From positions 1,798,001-1,862,000 of the forward strand of contig NZ_CP135996.1 in NCBI RefSeq assembly GCF_029211325.2: a stretch of DNA of 64,000 bases. The letters are read 5' to 3'. Below the pieces are notes generated by a model. That model did no database searches and was not told the DNA's origin. It saw nothing but the letters and a program-made list of their open reading frames with translations. Positions within the stretch are counted from its first letter, which is position 1. Every line of letters starts with the position of its first letter. The position numbers and the translations under genes are program-made. This document shows positions 56,353 to 64,000 of this stretch, piece by piece. Origin of the DNA: Caproicibacterium argilliputei (lineage in GTDB: Bacteria > Bacillota > Clostridia > Oscillospirales > Acutalibacteraceae).

Positions 56353-59300
56353 AATACTTTACACCCGATTCAAACAATTTTTGGTCCTTTTCGCCGGGTA
56401 CGTTCTGATAGAGATGGGCACCGCGGCGTTCGCTGTGCCCCATCTTTCCCAAAATCCGACCGTCCGGACTGGTAATGCCTTCAATCGCGCAGACTGAGCC
56501 GTTCGGATTCCACTCGATTTTTCCGCTGGGGCTGCCATCCGGTGTGACATACTGTGTGGCAATTTGTCCGTTTGCGGCGAGTTCATCCAGCACTGTTTCG
56601 CTTGCCACGAAACGGCCCTCACCGTGCGAAACAGGCACTGTGAACACTTCTCCCGGCTGTACCGCTGCAAACCACGGCGACTTCACACTGGTAACGCGCG
56701 TATAAACCATACGTGAAACATGGCGTCCCAACGTATTGAAAGTCAGCGTCGGCGCATCCTTGCTCGGCTCTGTAATTTTTCCGTACGGAACCAGTCCCAG
56801 CTTAATCAGCGCCTGAAAACCGTTGCAGATGCCCAGCATCAGACCGTCGCGTTGTTCCAGCAGGCGCGCCACTTCCTCTGCCACTTTCGGGCTGCGGAAC
56901 GTGGTCGCGATAAACTTTCCGGAGCCGTCCGGCTCATCGCCGCCGGAAAAACCGCCGGGCAGCATAATCATCTGACTGCGGGCAATCGCCGCCGCCATGG
57001 CGTCAATGGTTTCTTCAATGGCTGCTGGCGTGCGGTTCTTGACAACCAGGATTTCCACCTGTGCACCCGCGCGGCGGAAAGCTTTGGCACTGTCATACTC
57101 GCAGTTAGTTCCCGGAAATACCGGAATGAACACGCGCGGCTTGGCTGTTTTCAACACCGGCCCCTGCGCACAGTGGGTTTGATACAGCGGAATGTCCCGC
57201 GAAAGCGGTACCTCCGCGGCACAGCTTGGGAAAACAGCTTCCAGTGTTCCACTCCACGCGGCGGTCAAGTCTGCCAACGGCATGGAAACGCCGCCCAGAA
57301 TGACGGCTTTCTCCGCAACGGTTTCGCCGACTTTTACCGCACCTTCCGGCAAAGCGGCACCCGCTTTCAGCTCCAGCAACAGTGCGCCGCAGCGCGGTGC
57401 AAAGAGTGCCTGTGCACGCTCCATGGCAGGGTCAAACGCGATGCCGACTTGGTTGCCGAATGCCATTTTTGCGGCAGCAGCCGCCACGCCGCCTTCCTTC
57501 ACAACGGAAGCGGACAGCACCGCGCCGGAATCCGTCAGCTTCGCGACCATTTGGTAGTATGCCTTCAGTGCTTTCCAATCCGGCAAATGTGTTTCCGCCT
57601 GCACCGGCAGCGGCAGCAGCACAACTGCGTGTCCCGCACCCTGCAGTGCCGCGGAACGTGTCCGGCTTGCCTTGGTCATCGTCACGGCAAAGCTCACCAG
57701 TGTTGGCGGTACGTCCAAATGCTCAAACGTGCCGCTCATGCTGTCCTTGCCGCCAATCGCCGGCAGTCCCAGCCCGAGCTGTGCGGAAAGCGCGCCCAGC
57801 AGCGCGGCGGTCGGCTTGCCCCACCGCTTCGGGTCTTCGGTCATGCGCTCAAAATACTCCTGAAAGGTCAGACGTGCCGTAAGCGGGTCAGCCCCCATGG
57901 CGCAGAGCTTGGACAGACTTTCGGTCACGGCCCATGCCGCACCGTGGAAGGGACTCCACTTGGAAATGCCGGGAATAAAGCCGAACGCCATTGCGGTTGC
58001 ATCGTCCGTTTCTCCGTCCGTCGGAATTTTTGCCGCCATGCCTTCTTCCGGTGTCAACTGATACTTTCCGGCAAAAGGCATCAGCACCGTTGCTGCCCCG
58101 ATGGAAGCGTCAAAACGTTCCGCCAGTCCTTTCTGCCCGCAGACTTCCAGCCGCGTAAGGTTATCACGGAAGGCTTGCACCAGTGGCTTGCCCGCAAGGC
58201 ATACCGGAACCTGCTCTCGGTAGTCGTCCTGCAGGTCTGCGGGTGCAATTTCTACTTTGGTTTCCTGCGTAACGCCGTTTGTATCCAAAAACGCACGCGT
58301 GATGCTCACAATCTCATCTCCGCGCCAGAACATCCGCAGGCGCGGCTCTTCCGTTACAATGGCCACTGCGGTAGCTGCCAGGTTCTCCTGCTCCGCCTGT
58401 GCGATGAACGCATCCACATTGCCAGGAGCCAGCACAACCGCCATGCGCTCCTGACTTTCTGAAATGGCGAGTTCCGTGCCGTCCAATCCCTCATATTTTT
58501 TCGGAACTTTATCCAAATCAATGCGCAGACCGGGGGCAAGCTCTCCGATTGCCACACTGACACCGCCCGCGCCAAAATCGTTGCAGCGCTTAATTTGATG
58601 TGCCACTTCCGGCTTGCGGAACATCCGCTGAATTTTGCGCTCAGTCGGCGGGTTGCCCTTCTGCACCTCCGCGCCGCATTCCTCCACACTTTCTTCCGTA
58701 TGTGCCTTGCTGGAGCCCGTCGCACCACCGATGCCGTCGCGCCCGGTCGCGCCGCCCAGCAGCACAATCACGTCGCCGGGCACCGGCTCCTCGCGCACCA
58801 CGTTGGCTTTGGGTGAAGCGCCGACCACCGCGCCGATTTCCATGCGCTTGGCAACGTAACCGGGATCATAAAGCTCCTGCACCTGACCGGTTGCCAGCCC
58901 AACCTGATTGCCGTAAGAGGAATAGCCGTGCGCCGCGCCGGTGGTAATCTTCCGGCTGGGCAGCTTGCCGTGCAGCGTCTGTTCCACCGGAACGCGCGGG
59001 TCGCCGCTGCCGGTCACACGCATAGCCTGGTACACATAGGCACGGCCGGAAAGCGGGTCGCGAATCGCGCCGCCCAGACAGGTGGCAGCACCGCCGAACG
59101 GCTCAATTTCCGTGGGGTGGTTGTGGGTTTCATTTTTAAACTGCACCAGCCACGGCTCTGTTTTGCCGTCAATCGTCACTGGTACTTCAATGGAGCAGGC
59201 GTTAATTTCCTCGCTCTGGTCAAGGTCTGGAATCAAGCCGCGCTTCTTGAGCACTTTCATGCCGATAACCGCCATATCCATAAGCGAAACCGGCCGCTTC

Positions 59301-60103
59301 GTTTCCTTGCCGTACACCTCATCCCGTACTGCATAGTACGCGCGCAGCGCTTGTTCAATGGCACCGCTGACCGCGCTTTGTGCCACAGTGATGTGCCGCA
59401 GGCACGTGCTGAATGTGGTGTGACGGCAGTGGTCGCTCCAGTACGTGTCAATGACGCGCAGTTCGGTCACCGAAGGATCACGCTGCTCTTCATTTTTAAA
59501 ATAGTCCCGCACAAACAGCAGATCTTCCAACGTCATGGCAAAGCCCATGCGTGCATAATAGGCCTGCATCTGGTCGCTTCCCCACACCGTAAAGCCCTGC
59601 ACGCGCGCGACATCTTCCGGGCGCTGCACGCGCATTTCCAGTGTGTCGGGTTTTTCCATGGAGGCCAACCGGCTTTCCACCGGGTTGATTAGATAGCTGC
59701 GAATGCGCTCCATCTCTGCCGCAGAAAGCGTGCCCTGCACCGCAACCACCTTTGCCGTAACCACCTGTGGGCGCTCGCCCTGTGTCAGCAGCTGCACACA
59801 CTGTGCGGCGCTGTCTGCGCGCTGGTCGTACTGACCGGGCAGGTACTCCATGGCAAACGCCTGCCAGTCTTCCAACGGGCAGGTTTCTTCGTATACCAGA
59901 TCCTGATTCGGTTCCGAAAGGATGGTGTCGCGGGCACGGGCAAATTCCTCAGCCGAAAGGCCGGATACATCATAGCGGTTCAGCAGCCGCAGGGCTGTAA
60001 TTCCCTTCAGTCCTAGATTGTTGACCAAGTCCTCCCGAATATGCTGCGCTTCTACGTCGAAGCCGGGCTTCTTTTCCACAAAAACTCTGCTAACGTTAGA
60101 CAT
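56345..60103 (-). CDS. purL: Phosphoribosylformylglycinamidine synthase, single-chain
   Basis: Fourth step of purine synthesis. 1252 residues fuse the synthetase (FKNETHNHPTEIEPFGGAATCLGG and GGKDSM) with a C-terminal glutaminase (FPGTNCEYDSAKAF, GGFSGGDEPDG and the nucleophile Cys in LGICNGFQALIKLG). Many Bacilli use three separate proteins PurS/Q/L; this is the long type also found in Clostridia. The ATG at 60103 follows GGGGG; the longer frame upstream is not coding. No other pur gene is adjacent. Confidence 0.96.
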   Translation of the reverse strand: MSNVSRVFVEKKPGFDVEAQHIREDLVNNLGLKGITALRLLNRYDVSGLSAEEFARARDTILSEPNQDLVYEETCPLEDWQAFAMEYLPGQYDQRADSAAQCVQLLTQGERPQVVTAKVVAVQGTLSAAEMERIRSYLINPVESRLASMEKPDTLEMRVQRPEDVARVQGFTVWGSDQMQAYYARMGFAMTLEDLLFVRDYFKNEEQRDPSVTELRVIDTYWSDHCRHTTFSTCLRHITVAQSAVSGAIEQALRAYYAVRDEVYGKETKRPVSLMDMAVIGMKVLKKRGLIPDLDQSEEINACSIEVPVTIDGKTEPWLVQFKNETHNHPTEIEPFGGAATCLGGAIRDPLSGRAYVYQAMRVTGSGDPRVPVEQTLHGKLPSRKITTGAAHGYSSYGNQVGLATGQVQELYDPGYVAKRMEIGAVVGASPKANVVREEPVPGDVIVLLGGATGRDGIGGATGSSKAHTEESVEECGAEVQKGNPPTERKIQRMFRKPEVAHQIKRCNDFGAGGVSVAIGELAPGLRIDLDKVPKKYEGLDGTELAISESQERMAVVLAPGNVDAFIAQAEQENLAATAVAIVTEEPRLRMFWRGDEIVSITRAFLDTNGVTQETKVEIAPADLQDDYREQVPVCLAGKPLVQAFRDNLTRLEVCGQKGLAERFDASIGAATVLMPFAGKYQLTPEEGMAAKIPTDGETDDATAMAFGFIPGISKWSPFHGAAWAVTESLSKLCAMGADPLTARLTFQEYFERMTEDPKRWGKPTAALLGALSAQLGLGLPAIGGKDSMSGTFEHLDVPPTLVSFAVTMTKASRTRSAALQGAGHAVVLLPLPVQAETHLPDWKALKAYYQMVAKLTDSGAVLSASVVKEGGVAAAAAKMAFGNQVGIAFDPAMERAQALFAPRCGALLLELKAGAALPEGAVKVGETVAEKAVILGGVSMPLADLTAAWSGTLEAVFPSCAAEVPLSRDIPLYQTHCAQGPVLKTAKPRVFIPVFPGTNCEYDSAKAFRRAGAQVEILVVKNRTPAAIEETIDAMAAAIARSQMIMLPGGFSGGDEPDGSGKFIATTFRSPKVAEEVARLLEQRDGLMLGICNGFQALIKLGLVPYGKITEPSKDAPTLTFNTLGRHVSRMVYTRVTSVKSPWFAAVQPGEVFTVPVSHGEGRFVASETVLDELAANGQIATQYVTPDGSPSGKIEWNPNGSVCAIEGITSPDGRILGKMGHSERRGAHLYQNVPGEKDQKLFESGVKYFE

Positions 60104-60329
60104 CGTTTCCCCCGTTCCGCCGGTTGCCCGGCTTTCTGTGTGCTGAAGCTCACACTTTCCGCGGCGCTGTGCGGGTGTGCCGCAAAAAGGAAGTTCTTCA
60201 AACTCTGTGCCGTGTTTTTTCATTTTATCATAAATCCTTGCGCAAGGAAAGGCAGAAAACACAAAACCGCCCGCAGACAAAAAGCGAAGCCGGAAAGCCG
60301 CACTTTCCGCTTCGCTTTTCATTTGGTTT

Positions 60330-60710
60330 CTATCCTGCCGCAGCGTATGCTGCGCGGCCCAAAGCGCTGCCCAGCAGAACCCCAATCAGGCAGACTCCCA
60401 CACTGACAGAGGCATTCAGCACGCCCAAAAGCGGCCGCCCGCCCTGCAGCAGATTCACCGTATCCAGAGAAAATGTGGAAAACGTCGTAAAGCCGCCGCA
60501 GACGCCTGTTTTTAAGAACAGGGCGGCATTTGCCGACAAATTGGGTACAGTGGTCACAAAGCCGATCAACACGGCTCCCAGAAAGTTAATCAGCATGGTC
60601 ATCAGCGGGAACTCTACCGGCAAGGGAATCAGTCCGCACAGATAGCGTCCAACCGCCCCCAGCGCACCGCCAGCCGCAACCAATAAACAAGCCTGCACCA
60701 CTTTTTCCAC
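60330..60710 (-). CDS. crcB: Fluoride channel Fluc/CrcB
   Basis: A 126-residue, four-helix dual-topology fluoride exporter: GGALGAVGRYL, INFLGAVLIGF and GVCGGFTTFSTFS (fluoride-path Phe residues). GTG start at 60710, or the GTG three codons later. A single crcB is present, so a homodimer is expected. The upstream region shows no crcB-type fluoride riboswitch. Confidence 0.93.
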   Translation of the reverse strand: MEKVVQACLLVAAGGALGAVGRYLCGLIPLPVEFPLMTMLINFLGAVLIGFVTTVPNLSANAALFLKTGVCGGFTTFSTFSLDTVNLLQGGRPLLGVLNASVSVGVCLIGVLLGSALGRAAYAAAG

Positions 60711-60828
60711 CTCTCCTTATGTCGCATTCCGCATCCTGTTTTAGTTTATCACAAATCCCTGCACAAAGAAATACAGCAAAGTCTGTGAAGTTTTGTCCCC
60801 ATTCGGACAAAAAACTATGCAGAACAAA

Positions 60829-60861
60829 GCAAAAACAAAAAGGAGCCTCCAAAGAGACTCC
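60829..60861 (-). terminator. Terminator after radical SAM gene
   Basis: Minus-strand stem GGAGTCTC/GAGGCTCC (one G-T pair) with TTTG loop, then TTTTTGTTTTT. Confidence 0.8.
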
Positions 60862-60900
60862 TCTGAAAGAACAAGAAAAAATCTTGTAAAACACAAATGC

Positions 60901-62388
60901 TTACTTTTTGCCCTGTGCCGCGCGCTTCGCGTTGTCTTCCTCAATATCTTCCTGGATTACATCACGCATCAGGCGCACCTTGCTGTGGTCAATGCGGTTT
61001 TCCGGCAGAATGGTGTTTTCGCAGCCAAGGCCATGCTTGTTGCCTTCGCTGTTCACCCACAGGCGCTCTGCAACCGGCGCCCACTCGTTGGCGCGCATCT
61101 CACACTTTGCACACAGGTCATGCACATCTTCCGGCTTGACCAAGTCTGTAGAGTGTGCATTGGTTGCCTTAACAACCTTCTCCAACTTGTAGGGGTTATC
61201 CAGCAGCGGGCAAGGGCGCAGCATATTTTCGTTGAACGGCTGGTTCTTGTGGTACTCCATAAACAGCGGAGAGGTGTACGCCTCCAGCAGTGTTTTTTCG
61301 CGGATATTGGAGTCGGAGTAATGGATGAACACGCAGGGGTCGATGTCACCGTTTGCGTTGATGTGCAGGTAGTAACGTCCGCCTGCAATACACCCATAAA
61401 CATACTCGCCGTCAAGGAAAAAGTCCAGCGTAAAGAGCTCCTTGGTGTTACGCAGTTTGCGAACCTGGTGATACATGAACTCGCGCTTGTCGGCAGGAAC
61501 CATGAGATCCGTCGGGGAGTCCGCACCAACCGGCATATAAGTGAAGAACCAGGCAAACAGAGCGCCCTGGTCAATCATCCAGTCAAAGAACTTCTCATCG
61601 CCAACCATGTCGACATTCTGGCTGGTGTAGCAGCAGGAAACACCAAACGGCAGCCTATGGTTGCGCAGGATTTCCATTGCGCGGGCAACTTTCTTAAAGG
61701 TACCTTCGCCGCGGCGCGCATCGGTAGAGGCTTCTGTACCCTCTACGCTGATGGCTGGCACAAAGTTGCCGACGCGCAGCATATCCTCTGCAAACTTGTC
61801 GTCAATCAGGGTGGAGTTGGTAAAGCACAGGAAGACGCAGTCGCTGTGCTTTTCACACAGTTTAATCAGGTCATCCTTGCGCACCAGCGGTTCGCCGCCT
61901 GTGTAGATGTACATATAGGTGCCCATGGCTGTGCCTTGATTGATGATATCGTCAATCTCGTCAAAACTCAGGTTCAGTTTGTTGCCATACTCTGCTGCCC
62001 AGCAGCCGGTGCAATGCAGGTTGCAGGCGCTGGTCGGATCCAGCAGAATGGTCCACGGCACATTGCAGCCATGCTCCTTACGGATGACATCCTGCTTTTT
62101 GCCGCCGATCAGCGTTGCGTTGACAATGAAGTTGGAGAAGATGGTCTGCAGCACGTGCAGGTCAATGTTCATGTACAGACGCTTAATCAGCTTAAACCAG
62201 TTGTTATCCGGATTGTCAACAATCCGGTGGAACATGGCGCGCTGGCCTTTATACATATCGTCCTTATCGAATTTGTCAACCATCTCCAGCAGCTTGGGGA
62301 TGTTTTTGTCCGGATCCTTGCCCAAATAGCCGAGCGCTTTTTTGATACCAAATTTTTGGAGCTGCTCTTTGATTCCGTAATCTGCCAT
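60901..62388 (-). CDS. Radical SAM enzyme, function unknown
   Basis: 495 residues. The Fe-S triad is in DPTSACNLHCTGCWAAEYG (about residues 118-136, CxxxCxxC); SAM-binding IYTGGEPLVRKDD follows. C-terminal Cys in GCIAGG, DPCVF, LRPCPLL and DLCAKCEMRANEW suggest auxiliary clusters (SPASM-like). The N-terminal 110 residues are an extra helical domain with KALGYLGKDPDKNIPKLL. It is monocistronic with a strong -10 promoter. I do not recognise a proven activity; see the finding on lipids for a hypothesis. Confidence 0.9.
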   Translation of the reverse strand: MADYGIKEQLQKFGIKKALGYLGKDPDKNIPKLLEMVDKFDKDDMYKGQRAMFHRIVDNPDNNWFKLIKRLYMNIDLHVLQTIFSNFIVNATLIGGKKQDVIRKEHGCNVPWTILLDPTSACNLHCTGCWAAEYGNKLNLSFDEIDDIINQGTAMGTYMYIYTGGEPLVRKDDLIKLCEKHSDCVFLCFTNSTLIDDKFAEDMLRVGNFVPAISVEGTEASTDARRGEGTFKKVARAMEILRNHRLPFGVSCCYTSQNVDMVGDEKFFDWMIDQGALFAWFFTYMPVGADSPTDLMVPADKREFMYHQVRKLRNTKELFTLDFFLDGEYVYGCIAGGRYYLHINANGDIDPCVFIHYSDSNIREKTLLEAYTSPLFMEYHKNQPFNENMLRPCPLLDNPYKLEKVVKATNAHSTDLVKPEDVHDLCAKCEMRANEWAPVAERLWVNSEGNKHGLGCENTILPENRIDHSKVRLMRDVIQEDIEEDNAKRAAQGKK

Positions 62389-62477
62389 GAAATACTTCCT
62401 CCTAAAAAATCAGACATTCATATGCTCCGCGGGTTTCTGCCGAGCGGCCGATGCCGTCTTGTTCATTTACGGTTTCC

Positions 62478-62506
62478 ATTATAAGAATGAATCCTGCATT
62501 TGTCCT
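62478..62506 (-). promoter_or_regulatory. Predicted sigma-A promoter for radical SAM gene
   Basis: Minus-strand AGGACA, 17 bp, TATAAT, about 90 bp before the start. An ATGACA/TGTCAT inverted repeat lies farther upstream at about 62536-62559. Confidence 0.5.
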
Positions 62507-62578
62507 TAGACAACCTGAAAATAAAGTCTTAAAGTATGACAGATAAATGAAATTGTCATAAATCATGCCTGCGCCACA

Positions 62579-62953
62579 CTATTTTTTGCCGGATTGTTCC
62601 ATATATACCTGCAGCCGCTCAAACGTTTCCTCACTGATATCGTGCTCTACCCGGCAGGCATCCTCTGCCGCCGTCTGCGTATTGACGCCCAGAGAAATAA
62701 AAAAAGACGTCAGCAGACGGTGCCGGGCGTAGATGTTTTCCGCAATCTTTCTGCCGGAATCTGTCAGCGTAATAAGCCCGCTGTCCTCCATAACGACGCT
62801 GCCGGCTTTCCGCAGCACCGACATGGCACGACTGACACTGGGCTTACTGAAACCCATCTCTCTGGCGATATCCACGGAGCGGACATAGCCGTTGCGGTTC
62901 TGCAGAATGAGGATCGTTTCCAGATAATTTTCCCTCGACTCCTGAATTTTCAT
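62579..62953 (-). CDS. DtxR/MntR-family metal-dependent regulator
   Basis: 124 residues: a winged helix (SRENYLETILILQNRNGYVRSVDIAREMGFSKPSVSRAMSVLRKAGSV) and a metal-binding dimerisation domain with RHRLLTSFFISLGV, EDACRVEHDISEETFERL (His/Glu/Cys ligands). No SH3-like third domain, so MntR-like in size. The ATG at 62953 is favoured by AAGGGG 9 nt upstream and because its promoter overlaps the longer frame. Its targets are not adjacent. Confidence 0.92.
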   Translation of the reverse strand: MKIQESRENYLETILILQNRNGYVRSVDIAREMGFSKPSVSRAMSVLRKAGSVVMEDSGLITLTDSGRKIAENIYARHRLLTSFFISLGVNTQTAAEDACRVEHDISEETFERLQVYMEQSGKK

Positions 62954-62999
62954 GTACATCGTCCCCTTCTGCCTCTTACATCCGTTTTTTGGTACATTC

Positions 63000-63028
63000 A
63001 TTGTAGCAAAGCAGGATAAAGAATGCAA
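63000..63028 (-). promoter_or_regulatory. Sigma-A promoter for DtxR-type gene
   Basis: Minus-strand TTGCAT, 17 bp, TACAAT, about 45 bp before the ATG at 62953. Confidence 0.65.
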
Positions 63029-63045
63029 GCCGTTCCAAAGGTCTC

Positions 63046-63762
63046 CTACTCTCCGCTGTCTGTTTTGTCCGGCTTCACCAGGCGGTCGGAAACCTGGTTG
63101 ATCGCCGCCGCCAGATGCGCCAGCGGGCCGGTTTCCTGCAGATGCACCGGCTGTTTCTCCCGCAGCGCGTTCAGCCCCCGCACCAGCGGCCGCACCGCCT
63201 GTACAAATTTTCGCTTGATAAGTATATACATAAAGAAAAGCAGAAAACCGTCACAGAGAAAAATCAAAATCAGGAACGGCGGCAGATTGGCAAGAAAGGC
63301 ATTGTTCAAATTGTTGCGGGGCAGCTTAAAATAGCTGTTCTTGCGGTAGCCCAGCACCACCAGACCATCCTTGTGCGGGCTGGTAAACGTGGGGTACCCT
63401 TTTAAATAGGAACGGGACATTTCCGCCACATCCGAAAGGGAATAGGTACGTGGAATCTCCCCCGGCAAGGCGGTGCTCCACACCACACTTCCGGTGTGAT
63501 TGTCAATCAACATCGCCCAAACGTGCTTTTTGTGCAGGTCGGTTTCCTGTGACGCCGAAATCACATACCGAGTTCCGTTCCTGTGCAGAGCAGCCGCCGT
63601 AGTATCTGCCAGTACCCACGGCGTGTTCTGCACGCTGTCGTTTCGGGCAATGCCCTCTCCCCACAAAAAGAATAGAAAAAGGTTAAAGACCACCAAAACC
63701 GCCCCGCACAGCACAAAGGTCAGCAAATTGTGCGAAATGAACTTTTTGACCCGCTCCATCAT
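63046..63762 (-). CDS. Two-helix sensor with HAMP, kinase domain absent
   Basis: 238 residues: a membrane helix (about 11-34), an extracellular domain of about 115 residues (PWVLADTTAAALHRNGTRYVISASQE ... GLVVLGYRK), a second helix (about 159-180) and a HAMP-like segment ending LAHLAAAINQVSDRLVKPDK, then a stop. In histidine kinases of this type INQVSDRL is followed by the phospho-His region; here nothing follows and the next gene starts 93 bp on. Either a truncated kinase or a kinase-less sensor. The ATG at 63762 has GAGAGG upstream. Confidence 0.8.
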   Translation of the reverse strand: MMERVKKFISHNLLTFVLCGAVLVVFNLFLFFLWGEGIARNDSVQNTPWVLADTTAAALHRNGTRYVISASQETDLHKKHVWAMLIDNHTGSVVWSTALPGEIPRTYSLSDVAEMSRSYLKGYPTFTSPHKDGLVVLGYRKNSYFKLPRNNLNNAFLANLPPFLILIFLCDGFLLFFMYILIKRKFVQAVRPLVRGLNALREKQPVHLQETGPLAHLAAAINQVSDRLVKPDKTDSGE

Positions 63763-63876
63763 TCTCGCCTCTCTCATTTTGCGCCGACCCAATTTTCTCT
63801 CCGCAAAGTCGGCGACATTCCTGCCTTACCGTATTTTTCCGCACTACGGCGCAGGCTTTCAAAGCACTCCAAAAAT

Positions 63877-63904
63877 TTGACATTCCGCAGAATGTTATTA
63901 TAAT
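63877..63904 (+). promoter_or_regulatory. Consensus sigma-A promoter at right edge
   Basis: TTGACA, 16 bp, TATAAT, reading to the right. Confidence 0.75.
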
Positions 63905-63971
63905 GAAACTAAAAAATGCGGTCATTTTCTTGTGCCGCCCTGACTTTGCTGTTGAGAAAGGAAGTTTTCCC

Positions 63972-64000
63972 GTGCGCAATCACGCAGCCGGTTCCCCTCA
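63972..64000 (+). CDS. Start of an unidentified gene, cut by window edge
   Basis: A GTG at 63972 has GGAAG 7 nt upstream and a strong promoter 68 bp before it. Only MRNHAAGSP is visible. Confidence 0.5.

Noticed and set aside
56720..58462. Plus-strand open frame of 580 codons
   Set aside because: Antisense to purL; His/Arg/Cys-rich shadow text.
60711..60800. Fluoride riboswitch before crcB
   Set aside because: The conserved crcB-motif core is not found on the minus strand upstream.
60793..62484. Plus-strand open frame of 563 codons
   Set aside because: It is antisense to the radical SAM gene, whose motifs are complete; the frame is composed of His/Val/Leu-rich shadow sequence without a family pattern.
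1..64000. CRISPR array, rRNA operon or complete prophage
   Set aside because: No regularly spaced repeats, rRNA sequence or run of phage structural genes was seen.

Overview
The window looks like one continuous chromosomal segment of an endospore-forming, Gram-positive Clostridia, probably of the Oscillospirales/Ruminococcaceae type. Evidence for this is the ylmE-sepF-ylmH-divIVA-ileS division cluster, the miaB-ylbF-mutS-mutL-miaA cluster, an alpha/beta-type small acid-soluble spore protein, a BofC-C-domain protein, strong GGAGG ribosome binding sites, frequent GTG/TTG starts and near-consensus sigma-A promoters. The species cannot be named from the sequence alone.

Layout. 1-14.5 kb (minus strand): a tRNA modification, mismatch repair and cell division block, miaB-ylbF-mutS-HD-mutL followed by miaA-hlyD-like-ylmE-sepF-ylmH-divIVA-ileS (ileS runs off the left edge). 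14.5-18 kb: a threonine/aspartate-family operon, hom-thrB-lysC. 18-24.3 kb: cell envelope and spore genes (class A PBP, BofC-like protein, SASP, polysaccharide deacetylase, UDP-sugar 4,6-dehydratase). 24.4-27.7 kb: a Crp/Fnr regulator and a NitT/TauT-type ABC importer. 27.8-30.3 kb: CD1247-like zinc protein, efp, aroQ, yqeG, rpsU. 30.46-30.7 kb: a Trp-Asp-Thr tRNA operon.

30.7-35.4 kb is a decayed mobile island next to tRNA-Thr. It holds a toxin-like gene split by an IS5-family element, its candidate immunity gene, an intact hicAB, a frameshifted RelE-type toxin with an intact antitoxin, a remnant reading frame and a truncated tyrosine integrase. This is the accessory part of the window.

35.6-64 kb returns to core metabolism: punA, a strongly predicted small RNA (36.5-36.7 kb), the Leloir operon galK-galT-galE with a duplicated intergenic repeat, a MATE exporter, an EamA exporter, a YihY membrane protein, a cupin, a YjfB-like peptide, an AraC regulator driving uxaC and a KDPG-aldolase/VOC fusion, two cyclic-di-GMP proteins plus an HPt protein, sn-glycerol-1-phosphate dehydrogenase, alr-purL, a fluoride channel, a radical SAM enzyme, a DtxR-type regulator and a histidine-kinase-like sensor lacking its kinase.

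The strongest leads are the structured RNA between punA and galE, the toxin/immunity pair broken in frame by an IS, the tandem 15-bp sites 31 bp apart in front of uxaC, the aldolase-VOC fusion and the kinase-less sensor. No CRISPR array, rRNA or complete prophage is present.
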